The notes below the pieces were generated by a model. That model made no database searches, was not told the DNA's origin, and saw nothing but the letters and a program-made list of their open reading frames with translations. This document shows positions 1 through 7,715 of a stretch of DNA of 64,000 nt, in pieces. The DNA is from Catellatospora paridis. GTDB lineage: Bacteria; Actinomycetota; Actinomycetes; Mycobacteriales; Micromonosporaceae. The position numbers and the translations under genes were made by a program. Location: assembly GCF_009720365.1 (NCBI RefSeq), contig NZ_ML769313.1, positions 606,591 through 670,590 on the forward strand, written 5' to 3'. Position 1 is the stretch's first letter. Each line of letters opens with the position of its first letter.

Positions 1-125
1 GGTCGGGCTTCGCCGTACGCCATTCGCGGGATCCGCTGGGGCCGGTGCTGCTCTACACGAGGGCGGAGATGAACGCGTTTCTGCTGGGTGTGTACGACGG
101 CGACTTCGACGATCTACTTTCTTGA
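1..125 (+). CDS. DUF397 domain protein, C-terminal end only
   Basis: Only the last 40 codons are in the window; the frame runs in from the left edge and stops with TGA at 123-125. The residues FAVRHSRDPLGPVL and the following TRAEMNAFLLGV match the end of the DUF397 family (usual form VAVRDSKDPxGPxLxFTPAEWxAFL). DUF397 proteins are small (about 60-80 aa) actinobacterial proteins. They are normally encoded next to an XRE regulator with a DUF5753 domain, and that gene follows here on the same strand. The pair resembles the WhiJ/BldB-type developmental loci of Streptomyces. The function is inferred only from family and context. Confidence 0.8.
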   Translation, partial: SGFAVRHSRDPLGPVLLYTRAEMNAFLLGVYDGDFDDLLS

Positions 126-207
126 CCGTTGATTCTCGACAGTCAGCCCGGGCTTTGCGACAGTATGCGCAGGAGTGCACACGGGCGGGCAGGCGGAGGG
201 CGCACGT

Positions 208-1086
208 ATGGCGGCAGACCCGGACAGTGGGTCGGGCGGCGGTCCTACCGTGCTGCGCATGCTGCTCGGGGCGCAGCTGCGGCGGTTGCGGGAGTCCCGC
301 GGGATCAGCCGCGAGGACGCGGGCTGGCAGATCCGGGCCTCGGAATCGAAGATCAGCCGGATGGAGCTGGGCCGGGTCGGCTTCAAGGAGCGTGACGTCG
401 CCGACCTGCTCACCTATTACGGGGTGACCGACGAGGCCGAGCGGGAGGCGATGGCCGCCCTGGCCCGGCAGGCCAACGAGCCGGGCTGGTGGCACCAGTA
501 CGGCGACGTCTACCCGGCCTGGTTCCAGTCCTATCTCGGCCTGGAGTCCGCCGCGCAGATCATCCGGACCTACGAGGTGCAGTTCGTGCCCGGTCTGCTG
601 CAGACCGCGGAATACGCCCGTGCCGTCATCATGCTCGGCCACGGCGGCAAGCCGGAGCCCGAGGTGCGCCGCCGCGTCGAGCTGCGGATGACCCGGCAGC
701 AGGTCCTGCACCGGCAGCATCCGCCGCACCTGTGGGCCGTGGTCGACGAGGCGGCGCTGCGCCGGCCCGTCGGCGGGCGCGCGGTGATGCGCGGACAGCT
801 CGAAGCGCTGCTGAAGGCGACCAAGCAGCCGAAGGTCACGCTGCAGGTGATGCCCTTCGACAAGGGCGGCCACGCGGCGCACAGCGGCGCGTTCTCGCTG
901 CTGCGCTTCCCCGACCACGACCTGCCCGACGTGGTCTACCTGCAGCAGCTGACCAGCGCGCTCTACCTCGACAAGCGCGAGGACGTCGAGCAGTACGCCG
1001 CCGTCATGGAGCAGTTGTGCGTCGACGCGGCGCCGCCCCAGGACACCGCGGGCATCCTGGAGGGCATCCTGCGCGACCTCGACTAG
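208..1086 (+). CDS. XRE-family HTH regulator with DUF5753 domain
   Basis: Predicted cytoplasmic DNA-binding protein of 292 aa. The N-terminal helix-turn-helix (about residues 10-65, LRRLRESRGISREDAG then SKISRMELGR) is a lambda-repressor-like fold. The rest matches DUF5753 (WWHQYGDVYPAWFQSYLGLE; later YEVQFVPGLLQTAEYARA). This is the standard architecture of the abundant actinomycete WhiJ-type regulators, and the upstream DUF397 gene is its usual partner, perhaps an antagonist. I chose ATG 208 because GGAGGG at 195-200 sits 7 nt upstream. An in-frame GTG at 175 would add 11 residues but has a poorly placed ribosome site. The signal and targets cannot be read from sequence. Confidence 0.9.
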   Translation: MAADPDSGSGGGPTVLRMLLGAQLRRLRESRGISREDAGWQIRASESKISRMELGRVGFKERDVADLLTYYGVTDEAEREAMAALARQANEPGWWHQYGDVYPAWFQSYLGLESAAQIIRTYEVQFVPGLLQTAEYARAVIMLGHGGKPEPEVRRRVELRMTRQQVLHRQHPPHLWAVVDEAALRRPVGGRAVMRGQLEALLKATKQPKVTLQVMPFDKGGHAAHSGAFSLLRFPDHDLPDVVYLQQLTSALYLDKREDVEQYAAVMEQLCVDAAPPQDTAGILEGILRDLD

Positions 1087-1102
1087 CCGCCGCGGCCGGG
1101 TG

Positions 1103-2521
1103 CTACTCGGCGGGCGCCTCGATCGGCAGCACCACCCGGAAGCGCGTGTCGCCGGGCTCGGAGGTGACCCGGATGTCGCCGTGGTGCTTGTTGACCACGA
1201 TGCGGTACGAGATGTCCAGGCCCAGCCCGGTGCCCTCGCCGACCGGCTTGGTGGTGAAGAACGGCTCGAAGATGCGCGGCCGGATCCCCGGGTCGATGCC
1301 GGGGCCGGTGTCGCCGATCTCGACGAACACGCAGTCGTTGTCCCGCCCGGTGCGGATGGTCAGCGTGCCGGCGCCGTGCATCGCGCCCAGCGCGTTGTCG
1401 ATGAGGTTGGTCCAGACCTGGTTGAGCTCGGCGGCGTACGCGGGGATCTTCGGCAGCGTGGGGTCCAGCTCCTTCACCACGGTGAGATCCTTGGTGACCT
1501 TGCCGGCGAACATCGCCAGCGTCGCCTTGACCAGCTCGTTGACATCGACCACCTGGTACGGCGCGCGGTCCAGCTGCGAGTACTGCTTGGCCGCGGCGAC
1601 CAGGCCGGAGATGCGGGTGACCGAGTCGTCGATCTCGCCCATCAGCAGCTCGGTCTCCAGGGTGTAGGTCAGCCAGCGCACCGCGGACTCGAAGTTCTCC
1701 GCGCCGACCGTGTCGGACACCCGCTCCAGCCACTCCTCGTCGACACCGCCCGCGACCAGCGTCGGGGCGATGTCCCACGCGCCCGTGATGTCGCGCTCCT
1801 CCAGCCAGTCGGCCAGCGCGTCCTCGGCGTCGGAGGTCTGCACCGGGGTGAGCTGGGCCGCCCCGTCGATCCGCTTGACCGCCTCCTCCTGCAGGTCGAC
1901 GAGCTGGCGCAGCCGGGTGCCGTCGAGCCGGCCGTCGGCGATCAGCGACAGCTTGTGCCGCATCCCGGCTACCCGCTGGCGCAGCACGGACGTGGCCCGC
2001 ACCGCCGCGGCGGCGGGGTTGTTCAGCTCGTGGGTCAGCCCGGCCGACAGCGAGCCCAGGGCCAGCAGGCGTTCGCGCTCGCCGACCAGGGTCTGCATGC
2101 TGCGCATGCCGAAGAACAGGCCTTCGAGCAGGTGCATCGCCATCGGGAACCATTCGCGCATCACGGTGCCGAAGTCGGCGGCGGGCAGCACGAAGAACTC
2201 GGTGTCGCTGATCGCGACCAGGGAGTGCACGTACTTCTGCGGCACCCGGTCGCCGAGGTATGCCTGGGTGGCGCCGGCGTACACGCCGCGCTGGTCGGTG
2301 CGGCTGACCTCGATGCTGTCGCCGTGCACCTGGCGGCTGAGCGCGACGGTGCCCGACAGCAGCACGTAGAAACAGCTGGCCTCGTCGCCCTCGGCGAAGA
2401 CGGGGCCGGCGGGGATGCACTCGAGGCGGCCGTGCTCGGCCAGCCAGGCGAGCTGGGCGTCGTCGAGCGATTCGAACAGGAACAGCCCGCGTAGCAGCTC
2501 GGGGGTGAGTTCGATGGTCAC
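1103..2521 (-). CDS. Sensor histidine kinase with N-terminal cyclic-nucleotide-binding-like domain
   Basis: A 472-aa predicted soluble kinase. Residues about 10-130 form a CRP-type cNMP-binding beta-roll (FAEGDEASCFYVLLSGTVAL). A dimerisation helix follows with the phospho-acceptor His in THELNNPAA, then a C-terminal HATPase with the N box (NQVWTNLIDNALGA) and G boxes (DTGPGIDP; GEGTGLGL). No membrane segment is visible. The GTG start at 2519-2521 overlaps the TGA of the upstream fusion gene (GTGA, 4 nt), so the two are translationally coupled. It probably senses a nucleotide or redox state and phosphorylates the receiver domain of its partner. The ligand is unknown, and the domain may have lost cNMP binding. 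Confidence 0.9.
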   Translation of the reverse strand: MTIELTPELLRGLFLFESLDDAQLAWLAEHGRLECIPAGPVFAEGDEASCFYVLLSGTVALSRQVHGDSIEVSRTDQRGVYAGATQAYLGDRVPQKYVHSLVAISDTEFFVLPAADFGTVMREWFPMAMHLLEGLFFGMRSMQTLVGERERLLALGSLSAGLTHELNNPAAAAVRATSVLRQRVAGMRHKLSLIADGRLDGTRLRQLVDLQEEAVKRIDGAAQLTPVQTSDAEDALADWLEERDITGAWDIAPTLVAGGVDEEWLERVSDTVGAENFESAVRWLTYTLETELLMGEIDDSVTRISGLVAAAKQYSQLDRAPYQVVDVNELVKATLAMFAGKVTKDLTVVKELDPTLPKIPAYAAELNQVWTNLIDNALGAMHGAGTLTIRTGRDNDCVFVEIGDTGPGIDPGIRPRIFEPFFTTKPVGEGTGLGLDISYRIVVNKHHGDIRVTSEPGDTRFRVVLPIEAPAE

Positions 2522-4176
2522 TGCCCCTCCAGGTATCGGTGTACGAGTGAGATGGCCATGGCGCCCTCGCCGACGGCGGAGGCGACGCGCTTGACCGAGT
2601 CGGACCGCACGTCGCCGGCGGCGAACACGCCCGGCACGCTGGATTCCAGGTGGTAGGGGTCGCGGTCCAGGCGCCACCCGGCGGGGCGCTTGCCACCGCT
2701 GAGCAGGTCGGGCCCGGTCAGCACGAAGCCGTGCTCGTCGCGGGCGAGCACCCCGTTCAGCCAGTCGGTGCCCGGCTCCGCGCCGATGAAGATGAACAGC
2801 CAGGACGCGTCGACACTGGTCTGCTCACCGGTCCGGGTGTCGACCAGGGTGAGGTGCTCCAGGTGGTCGTCGCCGCCGCCCTCGCGGACCTGGGTGAACG
2901 GGTGCACGGTGATGTTCTCGATCGCCTCGATCTGGTCGATCAGGTAGCGCGACATGGAGCGGCGCAGGTCCTCGCCGCGGATCAGCATGTGCACGCGGCT
3001 GGCGTACCGGGAGAAGTAGACGGCGGCCTGGCCCGCCGAGTTGGCCCCACCGACGATGTAGACGTCCTGGTCCTTGCAGCCGGGCGCCTCGGTGGCCGCC
3101 GAGCCGTAGTACACGCCGCGGCCGGTCAGGTCGGCGCAGCCGGGCACGTCGAGCATCCGGTACGACACGCCGGTGGCCAGCACAACGCTGTGCGCGGCGA
3201 TGCGGCTGCCGTCGGCGAAGTGCACCACCCGGGCCGAGCCGCAGGTCTCCAGCGCGGTGACCTCGCGGGCCGACAGCAGCTCCGCGCCGAACTTCAGCGC
3301 CTGGCGCCGGGCCCGCTCGGTGAGCTGCGCGCCGGAGACGCCGTCGGGGAAGCCGAGGTAGTTCTCGATGCGGCTGCTCTGCCCGGCCTGCCCGCCGGTC
3401 GCGCGCCGCTCGACGAGCACGGTGCGCAGGCCCTCGGAGGCGGCGTACACGGCCGAGCCGAGCCCGGCGGGGCCCGCCCCGACGACGATCACGTCGTAGA
3501 AGTCGGAGGCCGGGTTGGTGGTCAGGCCGATGTTGCCGGCCAGCTCGGCCTCGTTGGGCTGGACCAGCGCCTTGCCCTCGGCGGTCACCACCAGCGGCAC
3601 GTCGTCGGCGGTCAGCCCGGCCGCGGCCAGCAGGCGCGCGCCCTCCGGGTCGTCGGCGACGTACCAGCGGAACGGGACCAGGTTGCGGGCCAGGAAGTCG
3701 CGGATCTTGTAAGAGTGCGCGGACCAGCGGTGGCCCACCACGCGAAGTTCGGCCGTGGCCGCGTCGGGGGTCGCCAGCCAGGACTGCAGCAGGTCGTCCA
3801 CCACGGGGTAGAGGTGCTCCTCAGGCGGGTTCCACGGCTTGAGCAGGTAATGGTCCAGGTCGACCAGGTTGATCGCGTTGATCGCCGCGTCGGTGTCGGC
3901 GTACGCGGTCAGCAGCACCCGGCGGGCGCGAGGGTAGAGGTCCATCGCCGATTCCAGGAACTCGATGCCGTTCATCTGCGGCATCCGGTAGTCCGCCAGC
4001 AGCACGGCCACCTGCTGCCCGCGCAGTTTCAGCTCGCGCAGGGCGTCGAGGGCCTCGGTGCCCGAACTCGCCCGCACCACCCGGTAGTTCTCGCCGTAAT
4101 GCCGGCGCAGGTCACGCGCCACCGCGCGGGAGACGTTCGGGTCGTCGTCCACGGTCAGGATCGCCGGAGTGCTCAT
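2518..4176 (-). CDS. Response-regulator receiver / glutaredoxin-like / thioredoxin-reductase-like fusion
   Basis: A 552-aa, three-part protein. Residues 1-125 are a receiver domain with the acidic pocket D10-D12, phospho-acceptor D62 (LLADYRMPQ), switch Thr (LLTAYAD) and LKPW. Residues about 145-225 resemble a glutaredoxin fold (ELRVVGHRWSAHSYKIRDFL), with serines where the CxxC would be. From about 245 there is a thioredoxin-reductase-like FAD/NAD(P)H module (VVGAGPAGLGSAVYAAS, VYIVGGANSAGQAA, GVFAAGDVR). The usual CxxC is missing: the segment reads YYGSAATEA. A conserved actinobacterial family carries this layout. Flavin-linked redox sensing or output controlled by phosphorylation is inference. 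The start at 4176 follows AGGTG; an upstream in-frame extension to 4299 lacks a ribosome site. Confidence 0.88.
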   Translation of the reverse strand: MSTPAILTVDDDPNVSRAVARDLRRHYGENYRVVRASSGTEALDALRELKLRGQQVAVLLADYRMPQMNGIEFLESAMDLYPRARRVLLTAYADTDAAINAINLVDLDHYLLKPWNPPEEHLYPVVDDLLQSWLATPDAATAELRVVGHRWSAHSYKIRDFLARNLVPFRWYVADDPEGARLLAAAGLTADDVPLVVTAEGKALVQPNEAELAGNIGLTTNPASDFYDVIVVGAGPAGLGSAVYAASEGLRTVLVERRATGGQAGQSSRIENYLGFPDGVSGAQLTERARRQALKFGAELLSAREVTALETCGSARVVHFADGSRIAAHSVVLATGVSYRMLDVPGCADLTGRGVYYGSAATEAPGCKDQDVYIVGGANSAGQAAVYFSRYASRVHMLIRGEDLRRSMSRYLIDQIEAIENITVHPFTQVREGGGDDHLEHLTLVDTRTGEQTSVDASWLFIFIGAEPGTDWLNGVLARDEHGFVLTGPDLLSGGKRPAGWRLDRDPYHLESSVPGVFAAGDVRSDSVKRVASAVGEGAMAISLVHRYLEGQ

Positions 4177-4255
4177 GTCACCTATCAAAACACCTTCGGC
4201 GGCCGTTTCCATGGCGTGTTGATCACAATGACACCGCCGGTCACATCTGTAACTT

Positions 4256-5236
4256 TCATGCCGCGGCGAGGCGGTCGAGATCGGCGGCCAGCTGTCCACC
4301 GGCCATGGCGAGCAGTTCGGCGTTCTCCTTCTCGGGGTAGCCGCGCACGGCCGTCTCGGCGACCAGGATCAGCCACAGGTAGATCCGGTACAGGGTGAGG
4401 CGGGTCTGCTCGTCGGCGGTCAGCGGCCGGCCCAGGAAGCCGTCGATCGCCGCCGCGGCCTGCTCCTCGGGAATCCACGTCGCCAGCGAGACCAGCTCGG
4501 CGATCGGGTCGCCGTAGAAGGCCCGCTCGCCGTCGATGATGGCCTCGACCCGCCAGCCGTCGCCGTCGGCCAGCACGAACACGTTGCCGTCCCACAGGTC
4601 GAAGTGCACCAGCGCGGGCGCGGTCACCGCGTCGAGCAGCGGCGCGTGGCGTGCGACCAGCTCGCGGATCTCCTCGGCGGGCCGGGCCAGCGGCCGGTCG
4701 GTGGCCGTCGCGTCGGCCAGGATGTCGTCGACGAAGCACAGGAACGACTCCCGCCAGGACGCCGAGCGGGTGCGCCCGTCGCGGCGCGGGTAGCCGAAGC
4801 GCTCGCCGGTGACGGCGGTGACGGCCGCGGCGATGCGGCCCAGTTCACGGCGCACCGCGAGCACGTGCTCGGCGGCCATGGTCTGCTTGGCCTGCTCGAA
4901 GGACACCCCGCGCAGCCGGTCCATGACCATGACCCCGCCCTCGGCGTCGGCGTGCCACATCTTCGGCAGCGGCACGCCCGCCGCGGCGGCCCGCTCGAAG
5001 AACTCGATCTCGGTGTGCATCAGGTCGACCTCGTAGGTCAGCATCGTCAGCCCCTTTTCCGGCGCGACCTTGAGCACCACCTCGCGGCCGTCGGACAGGC
5101 GCACGGCGTGGGCGGCGTTGAAGAAGCCGTCGGTGAACTCCTCGTGCCCCTCGACGGCCGTGTGTTCGCCCAGGCCCTGCCGGATCAGGCGGGCGATGTC
5201 GGCTTCGGACAGGACGGGCTTGGTGATGCTGCGCAT
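4256..5236 (-). CDS. APH/choline-kinase-fold phosphotransferase
   Basis: A 326-aa predicted soluble kinase of the aminoglycoside-phosphotransferase/fructosamine-kinase superfamily. The catalytic loop reads HFDLWDGN and the metal-binding motif IIDGERAFYGDP. The N-terminal lobe carries VVLKVAPEK with the ATP-contacting Lys, followed by the acidic EVDLMHTEIEFF helix. Such kinases phosphorylate sugars, glycated amines or antibiotics; the substrate cannot be told here. The start is ATG 5236, which excludes a 20-codon extension that runs through a likely operator at 5253-5266. It is divergent from the GH5 cellulase gene, so a role with imported sugars is possible but unproven. Confidence 0.85.
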   Translation of the reverse strand: MRSITKPVLSEADIARLIRQGLGEHTAVEGHEEFTDGFFNAAHAVRLSDGREVVLKVAPEKGLTMLTYEVDLMHTEIEFFERAAAAGVPLPKMWHADAEGGVMVMDRLRGVSFEQAKQTMAAEHVLAVRRELGRIAAAVTAVTGERFGYPRRDGRTRSASWRESFLCFVDDILADATATDRPLARPAEEIRELVARHAPLLDAVTAPALVHFDLWDGNVFVLADGDGWRVEAIIDGERAFYGDPIAELVSLATWIPEEQAAAAIDGFLGRPLTADEQTRLTLYRIYLWLILVAETAVRGYPEKENAELLAMAGGQLAADLDRLAAA

Positions 5237-5252
5237 GGGTCGGATGGTGCCG

Positions 5253-5266
5253 TGAGAGCGCTTCCC
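5253..5266. promoter_or_regulatory. Degenerate LacI-type box upstream of the kinase
   Basis: TGAGAGCGCTTCCC matches 11 of 14 positions of the CebR-type palindrome TGGGAGCGCTCCCA. It lies 16 bp upstream of the kinase ATG on the minus strand, where a repressor would block transcription. It is weaker than the two boxes nearer the cellulase and may be a site for another LacI-family regulator. Confidence 0.45.
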
Positions 5267-5352
5267 ATTGCAAGGTCCATCGACCCGTCGGGGCACGGGA
5301 TTGACGGAGACTGTTGCGTCCGGGTTACGGGAGCCTTACGCTCCAACACAAA

Positions 5353-5366
5353 TGGGAGCGCTCCCG
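5353..5366. promoter_or_regulatory. CebR-like operator 1 for GH5
   Basis: TGGGAGCGCTCCCG matches 13 of 14 positions of the cellobiose-repressor palindrome TGGGAGCGCTCCCA known from Streptomyces and Thermobifida cellulase genes. It sits about 200 bp upstream of the GH5 start. Confidence 0.8.
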
Positions 5367-5498
5367 TTCACTGTCCTCGATGTCTGGTCCACTCCGGATG
5401 CTCGTCGGCAGGGATCGCGAGCCGGTAACTCCGCCCAGGTGGGCGGCCCGTGCCACCCCCGGTGCCCGCCGGGGGAGCGGGCAGGTCCGGCCCGTGCC

Positions 5499-5512
5499 TG
5501 GGAGCGCTCCCG
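5499..5512. promoter_or_regulatory. CebR-like operator 2 for GH5
   Basis: A second copy, TGGGAGCGCTCCCG, identical to operator 1 and 146 bp from it (about 14 helical turns). It ends 53 bp before the GH5 ATG. Paired sites at this distance could allow DNA looping or serve two promoters. Confidence 0.8.
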
Positions 5513-5565
5513 ACCTGCGGCGGCCACCGATCGCCGACCGCACCACCGCTTCCGGAAGGTTCTCC

Positions 5566-7524
5566 ATGGCACTCAGTAGGAAGGCGGGGATCCGCAGGCG
5601 ACTGCGCATCCCCCTCGCGCTGGCCACGCTGGCCACCACGCTGGCGGCCGGCGCGGCCGTGCTCGCCCCGACCACCGCCGCCGCCGCGGTGCCGGAGAAG
5701 GACTGGCTGCACGTCCAGGGCAACAAGGTGGTCGACGAGGCCGGCAACGAGGTCTGGCTGACCGGCGTCAACTGGTTCGGCTTCAACGCCTCCGAGCGGG
5801 TCTTCCACGGCCTGTGGTCGGGCAACATCACCACCATCACCAAGGGCATGGCCGACCGCGGCATCAACCTCGTCCGCGTGCCGATCTCCACCCAGCTGCT
5901 GCTGGAGTGGAAGAACGGCCAGACGGTCGCCGCGCCGAACGTGAACACGTATGCCAACCCCGAGCTGGCCGGCAAGAACAACCTGCAGATCTGGGACTAC
6001 TGGCTGCAGCTGTGCGAGCAGTACGGCATCAAGGTCATGCTCGACGTGCACAGCGCCGAGGCCGACAACTCCGGTCACATCCACCCGGTGTGGTGGAAGG
6101 GCACGATCACGGTCGAGCAGTTCTACCAGGCGTGGGAGTGGGTGACCAACCGGTACAAGACCAACGACACCATCGTCGCGATGGACATCAAGAACGAGCC
6201 GCACGGCACCCCCAACCAGCCCCCGCGGGCCAAGTGGGACAACAGCACCGACCAGGACAACTTCAAGTACGCCTGCGAGACCGCGGGCAAGCGCATCCTG
6301 GCGATCAACCCGAACGTGCTGATCCTGTGCGAGGGCATCGAGGTCTATCCGCGCCCCGGTGAGACCTGGAGCTCCCCGAACACCGACCCGGACCTGACGC
6401 CCAACTACTTCTACAACTGGTGGGGCGGCAACCTGCGCGGGGTCCGCACCAACCCGGTCAACCTGGGCGCCAACCAGGACCAGCTGATGTACTCCCCGCA
6501 CGACTACGGCCCGCTGGTCTATGAGCAGCCGTGGTTCCAGGGCACGTTCGACAAGACCTCGCTGACCAACGACGTGTGGCGGCCGAACTGGTTCTACATC
6601 CACGAGGACGGCATCGCGCCGCTGCTGATCGGCGAGTGGGGCGGCCGCCTGGGCCAGGACGCCCGCCAGGACAAGTGGATGACCGCGCTGCGTGACCTGA
6701 TCGTGCAGTACCGCCTGCACCAGACGTTCTGGGTGCTCAACCCGAACTCCGGCGACACCGGCGGCCTGCTGCTCGACGACTGGGCCACCTGGGACACCGC
6801 CAAGTACAACCTGCTCAAGCCGGCGCTGTGGCAGCACCAGGGCAAGTTCGTCAGCCTCGACCACCAGGTCCGGCTCGGCGGCGCGACCAGCACCACGGGC
6901 TACAACCTGGCCGACGTGTACGGCGGCGGGGGCACCGGCGGCGACACCATCGCCCCGTCCGCGCCCGGCAACCCGTCCGTCACCGGCGTCACCAGCAGCT
7001 CGGTGTCGCTGTCCTGGGGCGCGGCCACCGACAACGTCGGCGTCACCGCGTACGAGGTCTACCGCGCCGGGACCAAGGTGGCGACGGTCTCCGGGTTGAC
7101 CTACACCGACACGGGGCTGTCCGCGTCGACCGCGTACCAGTACACGGTGCGGGCGCGGGACGCCGCGGGCAACGTCTCGGCGGCGTCGGCGGCGGTCACC
7201 GGCACCACGTCCGGGGGCGGCGGAGGCGGCGGCAGCGGCTGCACCGCGACCATGCGGGTGATCGGCTCCTGGCAGGGCGGCATGCAGGGCGAGGTGACCG
7301 TCACCAACACCAGCACCATGACGTCGGCGGCCTGGTCGGTCGTGCTGAACATCCCGGCCACGCTCACCATCAGCAACCTGTGGAACGGCAACCGGACCGG
7401 CAACACGGTCACCAACGCGCCGCACAACGGCTCGCTGGCCCCGGCGACGAGCACGACCTTCGGGTTCGTCGCCAGCGGCTCCGGCTCGGTCACCGTGACC
7501 AGCTGCGCCATCGCCGTGCCGTGA
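5566..7524 (+). CDS. Secreted GH5 cellulase (endoglucanase), GH5-FnIII-CBM2
   Basis: A 652-aa exported beta-1,4-glucanase. A basic N-terminus and hydrophobic core ending TAAAA-VPEKD form a Sec signal peptide of about 41 residues. The GH5 domain (about 45-440) has acid/base E211 (DIKNEPHG) and nucleophile E357 (LLIGEWGG). Then come one FnIII module (SAPGNPSVTGVTSSSVSLSW), a Gly-rich linker and a C-terminal CBM2 (SGCTATMRVIGSWQGG; WNGN; final Cys near the end) that binds crystalline cellulose. Two CebR-like operators lie upstream, so cellobiose induction is likely. ATG 5566 is chosen because GGAAGG precedes it and the signal peptide starts there. The same-strand GH9 gene follows. Confidence 0.95.
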   Translation: MALSRKAGIRRRLRIPLALATLATTLAAGAAVLAPTTAAAAVPEKDWLHVQGNKVVDEAGNEVWLTGVNWFGFNASERVFHGLWSGNITTITKGMADRGINLVRVPISTQLLLEWKNGQTVAAPNVNTYANPELAGKNNLQIWDYWLQLCEQYGIKVMLDVHSAEADNSGHIHPVWWKGTITVEQFYQAWEWVTNRYKTNDTIVAMDIKNEPHGTPNQPPRAKWDNSTDQDNFKYACETAGKRILAINPNVLILCEGIEVYPRPGETWSSPNTDPDLTPNYFYNWWGGNLRGVRTNPVNLGANQDQLMYSPHDYGPLVYEQPWFQGTFDKTSLTNDVWRPNWFYIHEDGIAPLLIGEWGGRLGQDARQDKWMTALRDLIVQYRLHQTFWVLNPNSGDTGGLLLDDWATWDTAKYNLLKPALWQHQGKFVSLDHQVRLGGATSTTGYNLADVYGGGGTGGDTIAPSAPGNPSVTGVTSSSVSLSWGAATDNVGVTAYEVYRAGTKVATVSGLTYTDTGLSASTAYQYTVRARDAAGNVSAASAAVTGTTSGGGGGGGSGCTATMRVIGSWQGGMQGEVTVTNTSTMTSAAWSVVLNIPATLTISNLWNGNRTGNTVTNAPHNGSLAPATSTTFGFVASGSGSVTVTSCAIAVP

Positions 7525-7529
7525 CCACC

Positions 7530-7565
7530 CCGGCCGGCGGTGGGCCCCTCCCCGCCGCCGGCCGG
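7530..7565. terminator. Hairpin after GH5
   Basis: Arms CCGGCCGGCGG (7530-7540) and CCGCCGGCCGG (7555-7565) pair perfectly, with further TGGG/CCCG pairing inside and a C-rich loop. It starts 6 bp after the GH5 stop. There is no T-run, so it may act as an mRNA-stabilising hairpin or a partial terminator before the GH9 gene. Confidence 0.65.
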
Positions 7566-7715
7566 TCCGCCGCCTGTCCGAAGCGGCCCGTCAGAGCTTC
7601 GCGCCCTGACCCGTGGCCCGGCCGGGCCGCCCGGCCCGCGGAATGCGCCGTCCTCCCCCGGCGCGTTCCGCGGGCGTGGGAACACCGACCATCCAGCCGA
7701 TCACCGGAGTCAACG

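Larger units (their letters stand above)
5237..5565. promoter_or_regulatory. Divergent control region between kinase and GH5 cellulase
   Basis: This 329-bp gap holds no gene. It contains three palindromes built around AGCGCT (listed separately). A weak forward promoter candidate is TTGACG at 5301-5306 with TTACGG at 5325-5330 (18-bp spacer). If used, the GH5 transcript would have a leader of roughly 230 nt. The GH5 ribosome site GGAAGG is at 5554-5559. Confidence 0.6.

Noticed and set aside
5314-5565. N-terminal extension of the GH5 protein
   Set aside because: It would run across both CebR-like operators and precede the signal peptide; ATG 5566 has a proper ribosome site.
5368-7425. 685-codon open frame antisense to GH5
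   Set aside because: Composition is shadow-like and the plus frame encodes a complete cellulase with catalytic residues.
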